Of a stretch of 31,451 nucleotides of DNA, positions 15,356 through 22,902 are shown one piece after another. Numbering within the stretch: position 1 is the first letter of the stretch; the number at the start of each line of letters is the position of its first letter. The stretch is from assembly GCA_000961805.1 (NCBI GenBank), contig LADV01000217.1, positions 1 through 31,451 of the forward strand, in the 5' to 3' direction. Source of the stretch: Peptococcaceae bacterium BRH_c23 (lineage in GTDB: Bacteria > Bacillota_B > Desulfitobacteriia > Desulfitobacteriales > Desulfitobacteriaceae). Made by a program: the position numbers and the translations under genes. Under the pieces are notes generated by a model, which searched no databases, was not told the DNA's origin, and saw only the letters and a list, made by a program, of their open reading frames with translations.

Positions 15356-17116
15356 ATGGATCTACTTCGACAAAAACTGACCTTGCTGCCGGAAAAACCA
15401 GGCGTCTATCTAATGAAAGATAATCAAGGACAGATAATTTATGTCGGTAAGGCTAAAATACTAAAAAATCGGGTAAAATCTTATTTTACCGGCTCACATG
15501 ATGGTAAGACTGAACGACTTGTTAGCAAAATCGTTGATTTCGAATATATCATGACCGAGTCTGAAGTGGAAGCACTTGTTTTAGAATGCAATTTGATTAA
15601 AAAACACAATCCTAAGTACAATATTCTCTTGCGAGATGATAAAACTTACCCCTATATAATGATTACAGAAGAAAAGCACCCCAGGATCCTTGTCACACGA
15701 CAAATGAAAAAGGGCACTGGAAAGTATTTTGGGCCTTATCCGAATTCTTCCGCTGCCAAAGAGGCGGCACGCTTACTCAATCGTCTATTCCCTTTTCGAA
15801 AATGTCGCCAAATCCTTGCTCGACCTTGTTTATACTATCATTTAGAACAATGTCTAGCCCCTTGTGTCGAAGAAGTTCTTCCTACTATATATTTGGAAAT
15901 GCGCAAAGAGGTTTCCTCGTTTCTCAAGGGAGACCAAAGTGGAATACTCAAACTTTTACATGAAAAAATGCAAAGCTCCTCGAACGCACTCCATTTTGAA
16001 CGCGCCAAAGAATACCGTGATCTAATCGAAGACTTGAAACAACTCGGGGAAAAGCAAAACATCACGCTCAATGATTTTATTGACCGGGATGTTTTAGGCT
16101 ACGCCTTTACTACGGATCAGATGTGTATTCAAGTTTTTTATTTGCGTCAAGGAAAGTTACTAGCTCGAGATAGCTATACCTTCCCTTATTATGAAGATCC
16201 AGCAGAGGCATTCGTCTCTTTTGTCGCACAGTTCTACATCGAGCGCGCTATTTGGCCGCAAGAGATCTTACTTCCATCCCAAGATTCAACGATTTTAACC
16301 AATTTATTTCCCATTACGATTCCTCAAAAAGGCAAGAAACGAGACCTTATCCAAATGGCGATGACAAATGCCCAGACCACCCTTCATGATCAGATCAGTC
16401 TGGAAATAAATCAACAAACTGAAACTCAACTAGCCTTAACGACACTTGGGGAGATTTTAGGTATTCCAGTTCCGAGCAGAATTGAGGCCTTTGATATTTC
16501 GAATACCTCTGGCACACAAACCGTTGCCGGTATGGTTCAGTTTATGGAGGGTAAACCCCAGCGCAGAGGGTACCGAAAATATAAAATCCTGCCCATGGAA
16601 ACATCGGATGATACAGCTGCCATGGGGCAAGTTATTATGAGACGATATAATAGGTTAGTATCAGAAAAAAGCCCCTTACCTGACTTAATCTTAGTCGATG
16701 GCGGAAAAGGACAAATTAAGGCAGCCTTAAAGGTTCTACAAGGCTTAAATTTAACCATCCCCGTTGCCGGAATGGTTAAAAATGACCGACATCAAACCCA
16801 CGGACTTCTTGATAGCAATGGTAATGCAGTGCCTTTATCCAAAAATCATTCAGCTTTCCATTTACTCACTCGAATCCAAGACGAAGTCCATCGTTTTGCC
16901 ATTACGTTTCATCGCCAACAACGCGCTAAAAATATGACACTTTCAGCACTTGACAACATTCCGGGTATCGGACCCAAACGCAAACAAAGCCTGTTACGGC
17001 ACTTTCCATCCCTTGACGATATTCAACAAGCAGGTATCAATGAGCTTAAAGCTGCAGGATTACCACTGAATGCTGCCACTCTTATCTATGACTATTTTCG
17101 AAAGGAAGACTCCTAA
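15356..17116 (+). CDS. uvrC: Excinuclease ABC subunit C
   Basis: Makes both incisions beside bulky DNA lesions in nucleotide excision repair. The start at ATG 15356 follows GAGGTGGGG; an ATG at 15308 has no ribosome site. The resulting 586 residues fit the family. Order of domains: GIY-YIG nuclease (GVYLMKD...IIYVGKAK, about 14-90), a Cys-containing linker (CLYYHLEQCLAPC), UVR motif for UvrB contact (about 195-235), RNase H-like endonuclease domain with EAFDISNTSGT and LILVDGGKGQ, and a C-terminal helix-hairpin-helix pair (NIPGIGPKRK, about 530-586). A tiny Cys-rich gene follows after 1 base. Confidence 0.96.
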   Translation: MDLLRQKLTLLPEKPGVYLMKDNQGQIIYVGKAKILKNRVKSYFTGSHDGKTERLVSKIVDFEYIMTESEVEALVLECNLIKKHNPKYNILLRDDKTYPYIMITEEKHPRILVTRQMKKGTGKYFGPYPNSSAAKEAARLLNRLFPFRKCRQILARPCLYYHLEQCLAPCVEEVLPTIYLEMRKEVSSFLKGDQSGILKLLHEKMQSSSNALHFERAKEYRDLIEDLKQLGEKQNITLNDFIDRDVLGYAFTTDQMCIQVFYLRQGKLLARDSYTFPYYEDPAEAFVSFVAQFYIERAIWPQEILLPSQDSTILTNLFPITIPQKGKKRDLIQMAMTNAQTTLHDQISLEINQQTETQLALTTLGEILGIPVPSRIEAFDISNTSGTQTVAGMVQFMEGKPQRRGYRKYKILPMETSDDTAAMGQVIMRRYNRLVSEKSPLPDLILVDGGKGQIKAALKVLQGLNLTIPVAGMVKNDRHQTHGLLDSNGNAVPLSKNHSAFHLLTRIQDEVHRFAITFHRQQRAKNMTLSALDNIPGIGPKRKQSLLRHFPSLDDIQQAGINELKAAGLPLNAATLIYDYFRKEDS

Positions 17117-17117
17117 G

Positions 17118-17282
17118 ATGATTCTAAATTATCGAGTTGAACAATGCCGGAAATGTTACTGCAAGAGAACTCATCAATGTTCTGTGACGGATTCCTTTAT
17201 TCAAAATCCTCTTTTTCCAAATGTTAAACCAGGTGGAGAATGTGCGAAATATCAGCCCATTCCTTGGTTACCTCGATTATAA
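17118..17282 (+). CDS. 54-residue Cys-rich protein following uvrC
   Basis: The ATG is 1 base after the uvrC stop, with AAGGAAG about 10 bases upstream inside the uvrC end. The protein MILNYRVEQC... has five cysteines in about 30 residues: C10-x2-C13-x-C15-x5-C21 and one at about 43. This looks like a small zinc- or cluster-binding module. A C-terminal Pro/Trp tail (PIPWLPRL) ends it, and a terminator follows. I do not know the family. The tight coupling to uvrC suggests co-expression, not necessarily a shared task. Confidence 0.6.
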   Translation: MILNYRVEQCRKCYCKRTHQCSVTDSFIQNPLFPNVKPGGECAKYQPIPWLPRL

Positions 17283-17313
17283 TCACAAGAATTCGTTTGA
17301 CTAGAGCTCAACG

Positions 17314-17354
17314 AACAAAAAACAACAAGAACGTAAAGTTCCTGTTGTTTTTTG
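17314..17354. terminator. Bidirectional terminator between the uvrC unit and the NlpC/P60 gene
   Basis: AAAAAACAACAAGAAC and GTTCCTGTTGTTTTTT form a long stem with one mismatch and a GTAAA loop. A-tract and T-tract flanks let it act on both converging transcripts. Confidence 0.85.
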
Positions 17355-17369
17355 ATTAAGTAGTTGCTT

Positions 17370-18167
17370 CTAGTTCACACGACGTGCACCTAGATAACGA
17401 CCTGCATAATAACTATCACTAAGGCTTGTCGTAGTCACACCACTATTAGACGCATGGACAAAACTTCCACCGCCAATGTAAATACCCACATGGGAAGGAC
17501 CCTTAGCGTAGGTGGTGAAAAACACTAAATCACCCGATTGAAGATTCTCGCGTTGCAGAGATGAGCCTTCATTAAATTGATCATAGGAACTTCTTGGCAA
17601 TGAACTTCCTGAGCCCTTAAAAACATACTGCGTATATCCCGAACAATCAAACCCTTTAGTGCTTGAACCTCCAAAGACATAGGGAACGCCTTGTAGGCTT
17701 AGTGCATTATCAACAAGATTAGAACTCACAGATCGAGAAACCTGTTGTTTTGGGGCAGCTGCAATCTGAACGGGTTCGGGCTTGTTATTAGAGGATTTCG
17801 GAGCTTGAGCAGCAACCACTTGCACTGCTTGCTCTGGTTGCTCTGGTTTTCTAGGCTCCGTTAATTTTTGGGCAACTGTGACTGAAGCACTAGGAGCGGG
17901 AACTGATTTAACTGATTCAGAAGCAACTACTTCCTCAGCAGCAACTTTCACAGGACTAGCAATCCATTGCATTTGCTTGCGTACGACTTGAGTATAGGTC
18001 CCTTTTATTATGGACGTCGAAGCAGAAGTTACAAGCAAGGGCTTCGAGGGATCTATAGTTGTCGTTTTAATTTCTGTTGTAGCCAATGCAGGAATACTAC
18101 TTGCTAAAAGCAAGCCAGCCAAAGTAACGCTTCCTAACCACCTAAACGTAGATGAGGAAACCAACAA
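17370..18167 (-). CDS. Secreted NlpC/P60 cell-wall endopeptidase
   Basis: A peptidoglycan peptide hydrolase, exported. 265 residues: a signal peptide (1-29, probable cut after SIPALA), a Pro/Val/Ala-rich linker (about 70-145) with no LysM or SH3 repeat that I can see, and a C-terminal NlpC/P60 domain (about 148-265). Catalytic Cys175 (FDCSGY), His226 (SHVGIY) and His238 (FVHAS) are all present. The start is TTG (18167, or the adjacent TTG at 18164), with GGGTGG 8 bases upstream. A c-di-AMP riboswitch directly precedes it, as is common for wall hydrolases in Firmicutes, so expression should fall when c-di-AMP is high. Confidence 0.92.
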   Translation of the reverse strand: MLVSSSTFRWLGSVTLAGLLLASSIPALATTEIKTTTIDPSKPLLVTSASTSIIKGTYTQVVRKQMQWIASPVKVAAEEVVASESVKSVPAPSASVTVAQKLTEPRKPEQPEQAVQVVAAQAPKSSNNKPEPVQIAAAPKQQVSRSVSSNLVDNALSLQGVPYVFGGSSTKGFDCSGYTQYVFKGSGSSLPRSSYDQFNEGSSLQRENLQSGDLVFFTTYAKGPSHVGIYIGGGSFVHASNSGVTTTSLSDSYYAGRYLGARRVN

Positions 18168-18183
18168 GTTATATCCACCCTTC

Positions 18184-18308
18184 TTAGCTTACGAGGTTAG
18201 TTGACGGATTCGGGCAGTAGGTGTTAGCCCTACACGTGAAAGAGCCACGTGATTCACCCCAATGATAATCCCCCGCTCCAATGTCATACAACTGGATTCA
18301 GCTTTTAC
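18184..18308 (-). promoter_or_regulatory. ydaO/yuaA-type c-di-AMP riboswitch
   Basis: Read leftward, the region carries the conserved blocks of this RNA in order: GAGCGGGGGA, GGGGTGAATC, TAGGGCT..., CCCGAATCCGTCAACTAACC and TCGTAAGC. These closely match what I remember of the B. subtilis ydaO aptamer. The closing stem uses AAGCT at both ends. The aptamer ends within a few bases of the ribosome site of the NlpC/P60 gene, with no terminator hairpin between. Control is therefore probably at translation, or through the closing stem itself. Its outer 5' limit is approximate. Confidence 0.9.
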
Positions 18309-18395
18309 TATAAAATATACTATTCGAGACAAACCTAAAGATTCCTGCACGAATCTAAAGGAAATATCTACCTGTCCAATAGGAAATTGGCTAAT

Positions 18396-18429
18396 CTCTA
18401 TACTCGAACAAGTATCTTCGAGTATAGAG
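18396..18429. repeat. Perfect 13-base inverted repeat
   Basis: CTCTATACTCGAA and TTCGAGTATAGAG surround an 8-base loop. There is no T-tract on either side. It lies between the PFL terminator and the c-di-AMP riboswitch, so it could be an operator or a processing hairpin. No assignment is possible. Confidence 0.6.
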
Positions 18430-18510
18430 CGGCGTGATGGCGAAAAGCTGATCTAACGACTACAGTGTATCCCAAATACAGCAAGCCATACAATCCATTA
18501 TTTACCTCGC

Positions 18511-18552
18511 CAAAACAGACAGGGGCTCTCGGTTGAGAAACCCTGTCTGTTT
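18511..18552 (-). terminator. Terminator of the ACT-PFL operon
   Basis: Read leftward, ACAGACAGGG and its perfect complement CCCTGTCTGT enclose a 16-base loop that can pair internally. A TTTT run follows. It starts about 13 bases past the stop of the PFL gene. Confidence 0.8.
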
Positions 18553-18564
18553 GAGAGACTTATT

Positions 18565-19932
18565 TTAATTGGTAAGGCTAATGATCGGTGCAGGAATACG
18601 ACCTCCACGGTTGACAAACATGCTTGATGAAAAGGGATGGATAGCCATTACAGGTGCCCCACCGAGCAATCCTCCAAATTCTACTCGATCCCCTGCCTTT
18701 TTGCCTATCGCAGGAATCAAACGTACTGCAGTCGTTTTTTTATTAATCATCCCAATTGCTGCCTCATCCGCAATGATGGCCGCAATGGTCTCTGCAGTTA
18801 CATCTCCTGGTAGGGCTATCATATCTAGACCGACTGAACAGACACAGGTCATCGCTTCCAACTTATCAAGAGTCAAGGCCCCTACTTCAACTGCTTCGAC
18901 CATTCCCGCATCCTCTGAGACAGGGATAAACGCACCACTTAACCCACCCACGTGTGACGAAGCCATTGCTCCACCTTTTTTAACCGCATCATTAAGCAAT
19001 GCCAAGGCTGCCGTTGTTCCATGAGTTCCGCAGCGTTCAAGACCCATGTTTTCAAGAATTTCTGCAACGCTGTCTCCAATTGCAGGGGTCGGTGCCAGAG
19101 AAAGATCGACAATTCCAAAGGGAACATTTAAGATCTTTGAAGCAGCCCGGCCTATCAACTCTCCCATGCGAGTGATTTTAAAGGCTGTTTGTTTAATTAA
19201 ATTGGATAATTCACCGAAATCCGCTTCTGGGAATTCTTTAACTACCTTAGCCACAACACCAGGGCCACTTACACCTACATTAATAACACTTTCTGGTTCT
19301 CCTACACCATGGAAAGCCCCTGCCATGAAAGGATTATCCTCAGGAGCATTACAAAACACCACTAATTTTGCGGCAGCAAGACCATCTTTGTCCGCCGTAA
19401 GTTGAGCACATTTCAGAATCACATTACCCATTTTCAACACGGCATCCATGTTAATCCCAGCTTTAGTGGTTCCAATATTGACTGATGAGCAAACAAATTC
19501 TGTTTCACTAAGTGCTTGAGGTATGGCATCTATCAGTGCCAAATCTCCTGCAGTGAAGCCTTTTTGAACCAGCGCAGAAAAGCCTCCAATAAAATTAATC
19601 CCCGACTCGCGTGCGGCTCGATCTAATGCTTTAGCGATCCTTACCATCTCTTCGGTATTTAAGTGGGCAGCCGCGATCGCTATCGGTGTGACAGATACAC
19701 GTTTATTAATAATAGGAATCCCATACCGTGCAGAAATTTGCTCACCTACTGCCACTAATTTTCCAGCATATTTTGTAATCTTATCATATACCTTAGTTTC
19801 CATCCGGCTAATTTCTTCTGAACCACAATCCAGAAGACTGATTCCCATCGTAATAGTTCGAATATCCAGATTCTCTTCATGGATCATTTTAATCGTTTGT
19901 TGGATTTCCTCTCGTGCAAACGTGATTGTCAT
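18565..19932 (-). CDS. UPF0210/DUF711 (PFL-like) family protein
   Basis: 455 residues, the usual length of this family. It has a weak structural likeness to pyruvate formate-lyase but no established reaction. Recognisable parts are [13 protein letters not shown] at the start, [55 protein letters not shown] and a Gly-rich C-terminal part with [16 protein letters not shown]. It starts 48 bases after the ACT-domain gene. The same pair is conserved in many Firmicutes, which suggests the ACT protein regulates or assists this one. The hexapeptide Cys-Ser-Ser in the SSVN region is not proof of radical chemistry. Confidence 0.9.
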   Translation of the reverse strand: MTITFAREEIQQTIKMIHEENLDIRTITMGISLLDCGSEEISRMETKVYDKITKYAGKLVAVGEQISARYGIPIINKRVSVTPIAIAAAHLNTEEMVRIAKALDRAARESGINFIGGFSALVQKGFTAGDLALIDAIPQALSETEFVCSSVNIGTTKAGINMDAVLKMGNVILKCAQLTADKDGLAAAKLVVFCNAPEDNPFMAGAFHGVGEPESVINVGVSGPGVVAKVVKEFPEADFGELSNLIKQTAFKITRMGELIGRAASKILNVPFGIVDLSLAPTPAIGDSVAEILENMGLERCGTHGTTAALALLNDAVKKGGAMASSHVGGLSGAFIPVSEDAGMVEAVEVGALTLDKLEAMTCVCSVGLDMIALPGDVTAETIAAIIADEAAIGMINKKTTAVRLIPAIGKKAGDRVEFGGLLGGAPVMAIHPFSSSMFVNRGGRIPAPIISLTN

Positions 19933-19980
19933 GATTTCCCTCCACTATCCCATATCTAAAGTAACTTAGAGTCTCTTGAG

Positions 19981-20274
19981 TTAGATTCGATGCATGAACG
20001 TAAAAATATCTTCGTGTTGCACCTTCACTTGTAAGCCTTTATCGTTTCCCTCTTGATCTAGTGTACGTGCTAGGGCGACAAGTTCCAAGGTGGCTGGTTC
20101 TAGATCTACAACCATGATCATCGTGAAATATCCATTCACGATGGTTTGGCTAATATCTAAAATATTGACACGATATTCCGCAAGGCGTCCAGTTACCCAA
20201 GCGATAATTCCTATTTGATCACGACCCAATACCGTAATGATTGCACGGTTAGACTCTTCACGTGGAGAAGTCAT
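19981..20274 (-). CDS. UPF0237 ACT-domain protein
   Basis: 97 residues forming a single ACT domain, a small ligand-binding fold usually specific for amino acids. It has the family opening AIITVLGRDQIGIIAWVTGRLAE and the NILDISQTIV strand, then a second half ending in EDIFTFMHRI. GGGAGG precedes the ATG by 7 bases. It is first in a two-gene operon with the UPF0210 gene and resembles GcvR-type regulators, but lacks a second ACT domain or any DNA-binding part. Ligand unknown. Confidence 0.9.
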   Translation of the reverse strand: MTSPREESNRAIITVLGRDQIGIIAWVTGRLAEYRVNILDISQTIVNGYFTMIMVVDLEPATLELVALARTLDQEGNDKGLQVKVQHEDIFTFMHRI

Positions 20275-20398
20275 GGTTGTTCCTCCCTTTTTTACGGATC
20301 TTTTCTTATTTTGGACATTAGACTAACATAAATACGCAGTATACTCAAGTTCTTTTTACTCGGCCTCAACCCTAGGCGTTAATCCAGCCTTAATGCGC

Positions 20399-20477
20399 TG
20401 GCCAGGGATGGCCGAGTGTCACTGTAGCCATGGATGGCGAGAAGGGACCGCTGGCCAGGACTCGAACATGGATGTTC
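20399..20477. repeat. Cluster of three NGGA-loop hairpins upstream of the ACT gene
   Basis: GGCCA-GGGA-TGGCC (20400-20413), GCCAT-GG-ATGGC (20427-20438) and GAACAT-GG-ATGTTC (20464-20477) follow one another within 80 bases. Stems differ but the centre is always CA-NGGA-TG. The 16 bases GATGGCGAGAAGGGAC (20433-20448) recur as the reverse complement near 24797-24812. Confidence 0.75.
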
Positions 20478-20509
20478 ACTTAATTTTGTACTTTGAGTAC
20501 AGTATTAAA

Positions 20510-20536
20510 AAAGAGAGCTCGTTTTGAGCTCTCTTT
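20510..20536 (-). terminator. Terminator after the HesB-like selenoprotein gene
   Basis: A perfect 11-base stem AAAGAGAGCTC / GAGCTCTCTTT has a 5-base loop. Read leftward it is followed by TTTTAATAC. It lies 9 bases past the stop codon. Confidence 0.85.
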
Positions 20537-20545
20537 CCAAAGTAC

Positions 20546-20872
20546 TTATGAACAGCTTCCACCACAAGTATCTCCACAGCCGCCACCGGATTTTTGAGTA
20601 CGAATTTCGAATCCGCCGCCGTGTTTCGATTCCACAAAGTCAACGGTTGCTCCCTCAAGGTAAGTGATGAGTTTTTTATCGGTTATCATAGATACACCAT
20701 ATTGCACGTCAAGGATATCTTCTTCTGTCTTTGACTCTTCCAGAGTCATGCCGAAATTCGGCCCACCTCAGCCAACGCCTGCAAGATAGAGACGTAAAAA
20801 AGCATTTTCTTTATTTTGATTCTTAAGTACTTCTTTAACTTTTTCGGCTGCTATTTCAGTAATTCCTACCAT
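20546..20872 (-). CDS. HesB/IscA-like selenoprotein (in-frame UGA as Sec35)
   Basis: Reading from ATG 20872 (GGAGTG 8 bases upstream), the frame gives MVGITEIAAEKVKEV..., then AGVG-UGA-GGPNFG at 20768-20770, then the rest of a HesB-like fold ending in the CGDTCGGSC cysteine tail. It is 108 residues with Sec at 35. In A-type iron-sulfur carriers this site is the first of three conserved Cys (AGVGCGGP). A Cys to Sec exchange here defines the known HesB-like selenoprotein family. A perfect 6-base stem TGACTC/GAGTCA with loop TGGAA begins 20 bases after the UGA, with G at loop position 2, as expected of a bacterial SECIS. Without UGA readthrough, only the part from Met42 (20749) would be called. 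Role: probably iron-sulfur or redox handling, not proven. Confidence 0.9.
20732..20748 (-). promoter_or_regulatory. Candidate SECIS hairpin of the HesB-like gene
   Basis: Read leftward, TGACTC-TGGAA-GAGTCA is a perfect 6-base stem with a 5-base loop, beginning 20 bases after the UGA; the loop starts 25 bases after it. A second stem, GCCGA/TCGGC, lies between the UGA and this hairpin. Size, distance and the G near the start of the loop fit the published bacterial SECIS pattern. Folding with SelB specificity is not tested. Confidence 0.65.
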
Positions 20873-20969
20873 TCAATCTTCACTCCTTTTTGCACCTTTA
20901 AAAACTAATATACCATACTTTCAGCTTTTTTCAAGGTGATTTCAAGAAATACATCGTTATATTGACCTA

Positions 20970-21221
20970 TTATACTTCTTCGCCTTCTCCATTCGGTTGA
21001 AAATCGTTCCATAGACGACGCACCTCTACTTCAATACTTGCAGGAAGATCCTGAGATAATTTTTGCCACTGTTTCATTTCTCCCTGTATTTTTTGTCCCC
21101 AGTTTTGGCCTTCCGGCAAGGCAATAAAAGCCTTTGGTTGGGGAACGAAAAGTGTCCGAACGAGCACTAGGAACACAAAAAGCATTAATAGACGCCAAAG
21201 CCAACGCATTTTTTGATTCAT
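20970..21221 (-). CDS. Small single-pass membrane protein of unknown function
   Basis: 83 residues with one N-terminal membrane helix (about 6-25: LWRLLMLFVFLVLVRTLF) and an outer or cytoplasmic Gln/Trp/Glu-rich tail. Two ATGs compete. The one at 21221 sits directly against GGAAAGG, while the ATG at 21212 is 11 bases from it; neither spacing is ideal. It lies 17 bases after the HD-domain gene and probably shares its transcript. Not recognised. Confidence 0.6.
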   Translation of the reverse strand: MNQKMRWLWRLLMLFVFLVLVRTLFVPQPKAFIALPEGQNWGQKIQGEMKQWQKLSQDLPASIEVEVRRLWNDFQPNGEGEEV

Positions 21222-21238
21222 CCTTTCCGAATAAGCCT

Positions 21239-21868
21239 TTACATAGATTTAGCATATCCAGAAAGTGATATAATGAGTCTTTCGGCATGCAACTCTTGCC
21301 AAAATCCCTCCATGTATAGCAATAATGGCTCAAAATATTTAATCCCCGACTTCGTGAATAGATGTTCTTTATAGCCCTGAATTCTTTCTTGATAAAATGT
21401 TTCACAGGAATTCTCCCCGACTAATGGCCAACCGTTTACCCCACCTAACGTAAACAAACGCCCCAATCCAATAGCACCCACGAAATCTAATTTGTCTGCA
21501 TCGTACAGTATTTTTGCTTCGAGCGAAGTTGGCACGTGCCCCGCCTCGCGAGAATGGGAGATAATCGCTTCCTTGACTCTCCAAACAACATCCTGAGGAT
21601 AGCCGTTCTTTTGCAAAATATTAACTGCCAGCCCAGCACTACTTTCTGAATGGGTTTTTTCAACTGCTCCAGAACGCCCAATATCATGGAGAAGCGCAGC
21701 AAGTTCAATGATTGTACTGTCAGCTCCTTCTTCTTGTGCTAATTTGTTACCCCATTCCCTAACTCTCAAAGCATGCTCTAAATCATGAGCACGGTCTTTT
21801 CGGGCGTAAAAACCCTTTGCCACGAGAATAATCTGGTGTAAGGGGTCTTGAGTTGGGATCTTATCCAT
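21239..21868 (-). CDS. HD-domain phosphohydrolase
   Basis: 209 residues with the metal ligands of the HD superfamily: His28/Asp29 and His32 in AHDLEHAL, His61-Asp62 in LLHDIGR, a further HSREAGH block at about 109-115 and Asp in LYDADKLD. This is the short soluble YedJ-like type of predicted nucleotide or phosphate-ester hydrolase; substrate unknown. AGGAGGTGAGATT precedes the ATG, an excellent ribosome site. It is the first gene of a two-gene run with the small membrane protein. Confidence 0.88.
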   Translation of the reverse strand: MDKIPTQDPLHQIILVAKGFYARKDRAHDLEHALRVREWGNKLAQEEGADSTIIELAALLHDIGRSGAVEKTHSESSAGLAVNILQKNGYPQDVVWRVKEAIISHSREAGHVPTSLEAKILYDADKLDFVGAIGLGRLFTLGGVNGWPLVGENSCETFYQERIQGYKEHLFTKSGIKYFEPLLLYMEGFWQELHAERLIISLSGYAKSM

Positions 21869-22042
21869 AATCTCACCTCCATAGGAGAGTCATAATATAC
21901 ACCCTACGTTTAATCTTGAGTTCATCTTACTTCCCAATTTCTAATCTTGTCAAGTTTTACATTCTTGGATAATGTATCCAAATTATTCAAACTATTTTTT
22001 GCGCGTTCTTCGGTTAAACAATCTTATAAATCAGGCATTGAA

Positions 22043-22051
22043 TGTTATAAT
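22043..22051 (+). promoter_or_regulatory. Extended -10 promoter element of the TPR gene
   Basis: TG-T-TATAAT is a perfect extended -10, 88 bases before the start codon. No good -35 is seen at 17 bases. Confidence 0.5.
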
Positions 22052-22139
22052 GAACACAGAAATCCTTTTGATTAGCTACAATTGATGTCATTTTATATTG
22101 TGGCTTACTTGCTTATTTCTAAATTGATCACAAAAGGAG

Positions 22140-22901
22140 ATGCTTGAGATTAAACGGAATCGTATCAAGATTATTATCGTTTCAGGTTGCTTTTTAATTA
22201 TCTCGGCGATATTTACTCTCTATAGTTTCCCCAAATACCAATCCTCCCGACTGACTGTTCCCAAAGATCAAGTTAAGGTAGTCGCCGAAAATCCAGACCT
22301 GACTTCCTCTTTCTCAGCTACGCCGGAAAAAGACACAGTCCCCTCTACTCCTGTTCCAACTACTCCTCTTGCCCAACCTTCTAAGGTTAAACCTATCCAT
22401 AGCTCAGATTCTCAGGCACTCACAAAGTATGACCAAGGGCTCAAGCTCTATTATCAACGTCAATTTCCCGAAGCCCTACAGCTATTTAATCAGGCCTTAG
22501 CCATAGACGCCCTATGTTATGAAGCTCTAAATGCTAAAGGTGCGACCCTTGCCTTTCAAGGAAAGTATGATCAAGGGCTAGCCCTCATTCAGCAAGCCCT
22601 TGATCTCAATCCATCATATGTGTATGCTCATTTCAACCAAGGATTGGCTTATGAACTGGCTGGACGTTGGGACCTGTCGATCTCGTCTTATCAGAAGGCT
22701 TTAGAGCTCGACGATCGGGATACCTGGAGTTATTATGGCATTGCCAGCGTATACGGCCGTCAAGGTAAGATTGATAAAGTCCTAGAGTACCTAGAACCAG
22801 CGATCAACCTCGACTCGGATGTCAAGGAAGTAGCGCGAGACGAACATGACTTCCTCCCCGTTCGTGATGATCCTCGTTTCCAAGCCCTTGTCAAGCCCTA
22901 A
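22140..22901 (+). CDS. TPR-repeat protein with N-terminal membrane anchor
   Basis: 253 residues. One N-terminal hydrophobic segment (about 9-28) is followed by a Pro/Thr/Ser-rich linker (about 40-90). At least three tetratricopeptide repeats occupy about 98-210 (ALQLFNQALAID, GLALIQQALDLNPSY, SISSYQKALELDD). The end, DFLPVRDDPRFQALV, is common in such proteins. It probably acts as an extracytoplasmic scaffold. The start is uncertain: AAAGGAG touches the ATG with no spacer, and a stop precedes it in frame, so either this ATG or a rare ATT at 22149 is used. It converges on pepF with one base between the two stops and no terminator. Confidence 0.8.
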   Translation: MLEIKRNRIKIIIVSGCFLIISAIFTLYSFPKYQSSRLTVPKDQVKVVAENPDLTSSFSATPEKDTVPSTPVPTTPLAQPSKVKPIHSSDSQALTKYDQGLKLYYQRQFPEALQLFNQALAIDALCYEALNAKGATLAFQGKYDQGLALIQQALDLNPSYVYAHFNQGLAYELAGRWDLSISSYQKALELDDRDTWSYYGIASVYGRQGKIDKVLEYLEPAINLDSDVKEVARDEHDFLPVRDDPRFQALVKP

Positions 22902-22902
22902 C

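Noticed and set aside
18569..19024. Rightward 151-codon frame inside the UPF0210 gene
   Set aside because: Shadow of a strongly conserved gene on the other strand. Similar shadows over dinG, pepF, uvrC and the nup genes are left out.
20546..20749. 67-residue protein starting at Met42
   Set aside because: No ribosome site there, and the upstream frame through the UGA completes the HesB fold with a good ribosome site.
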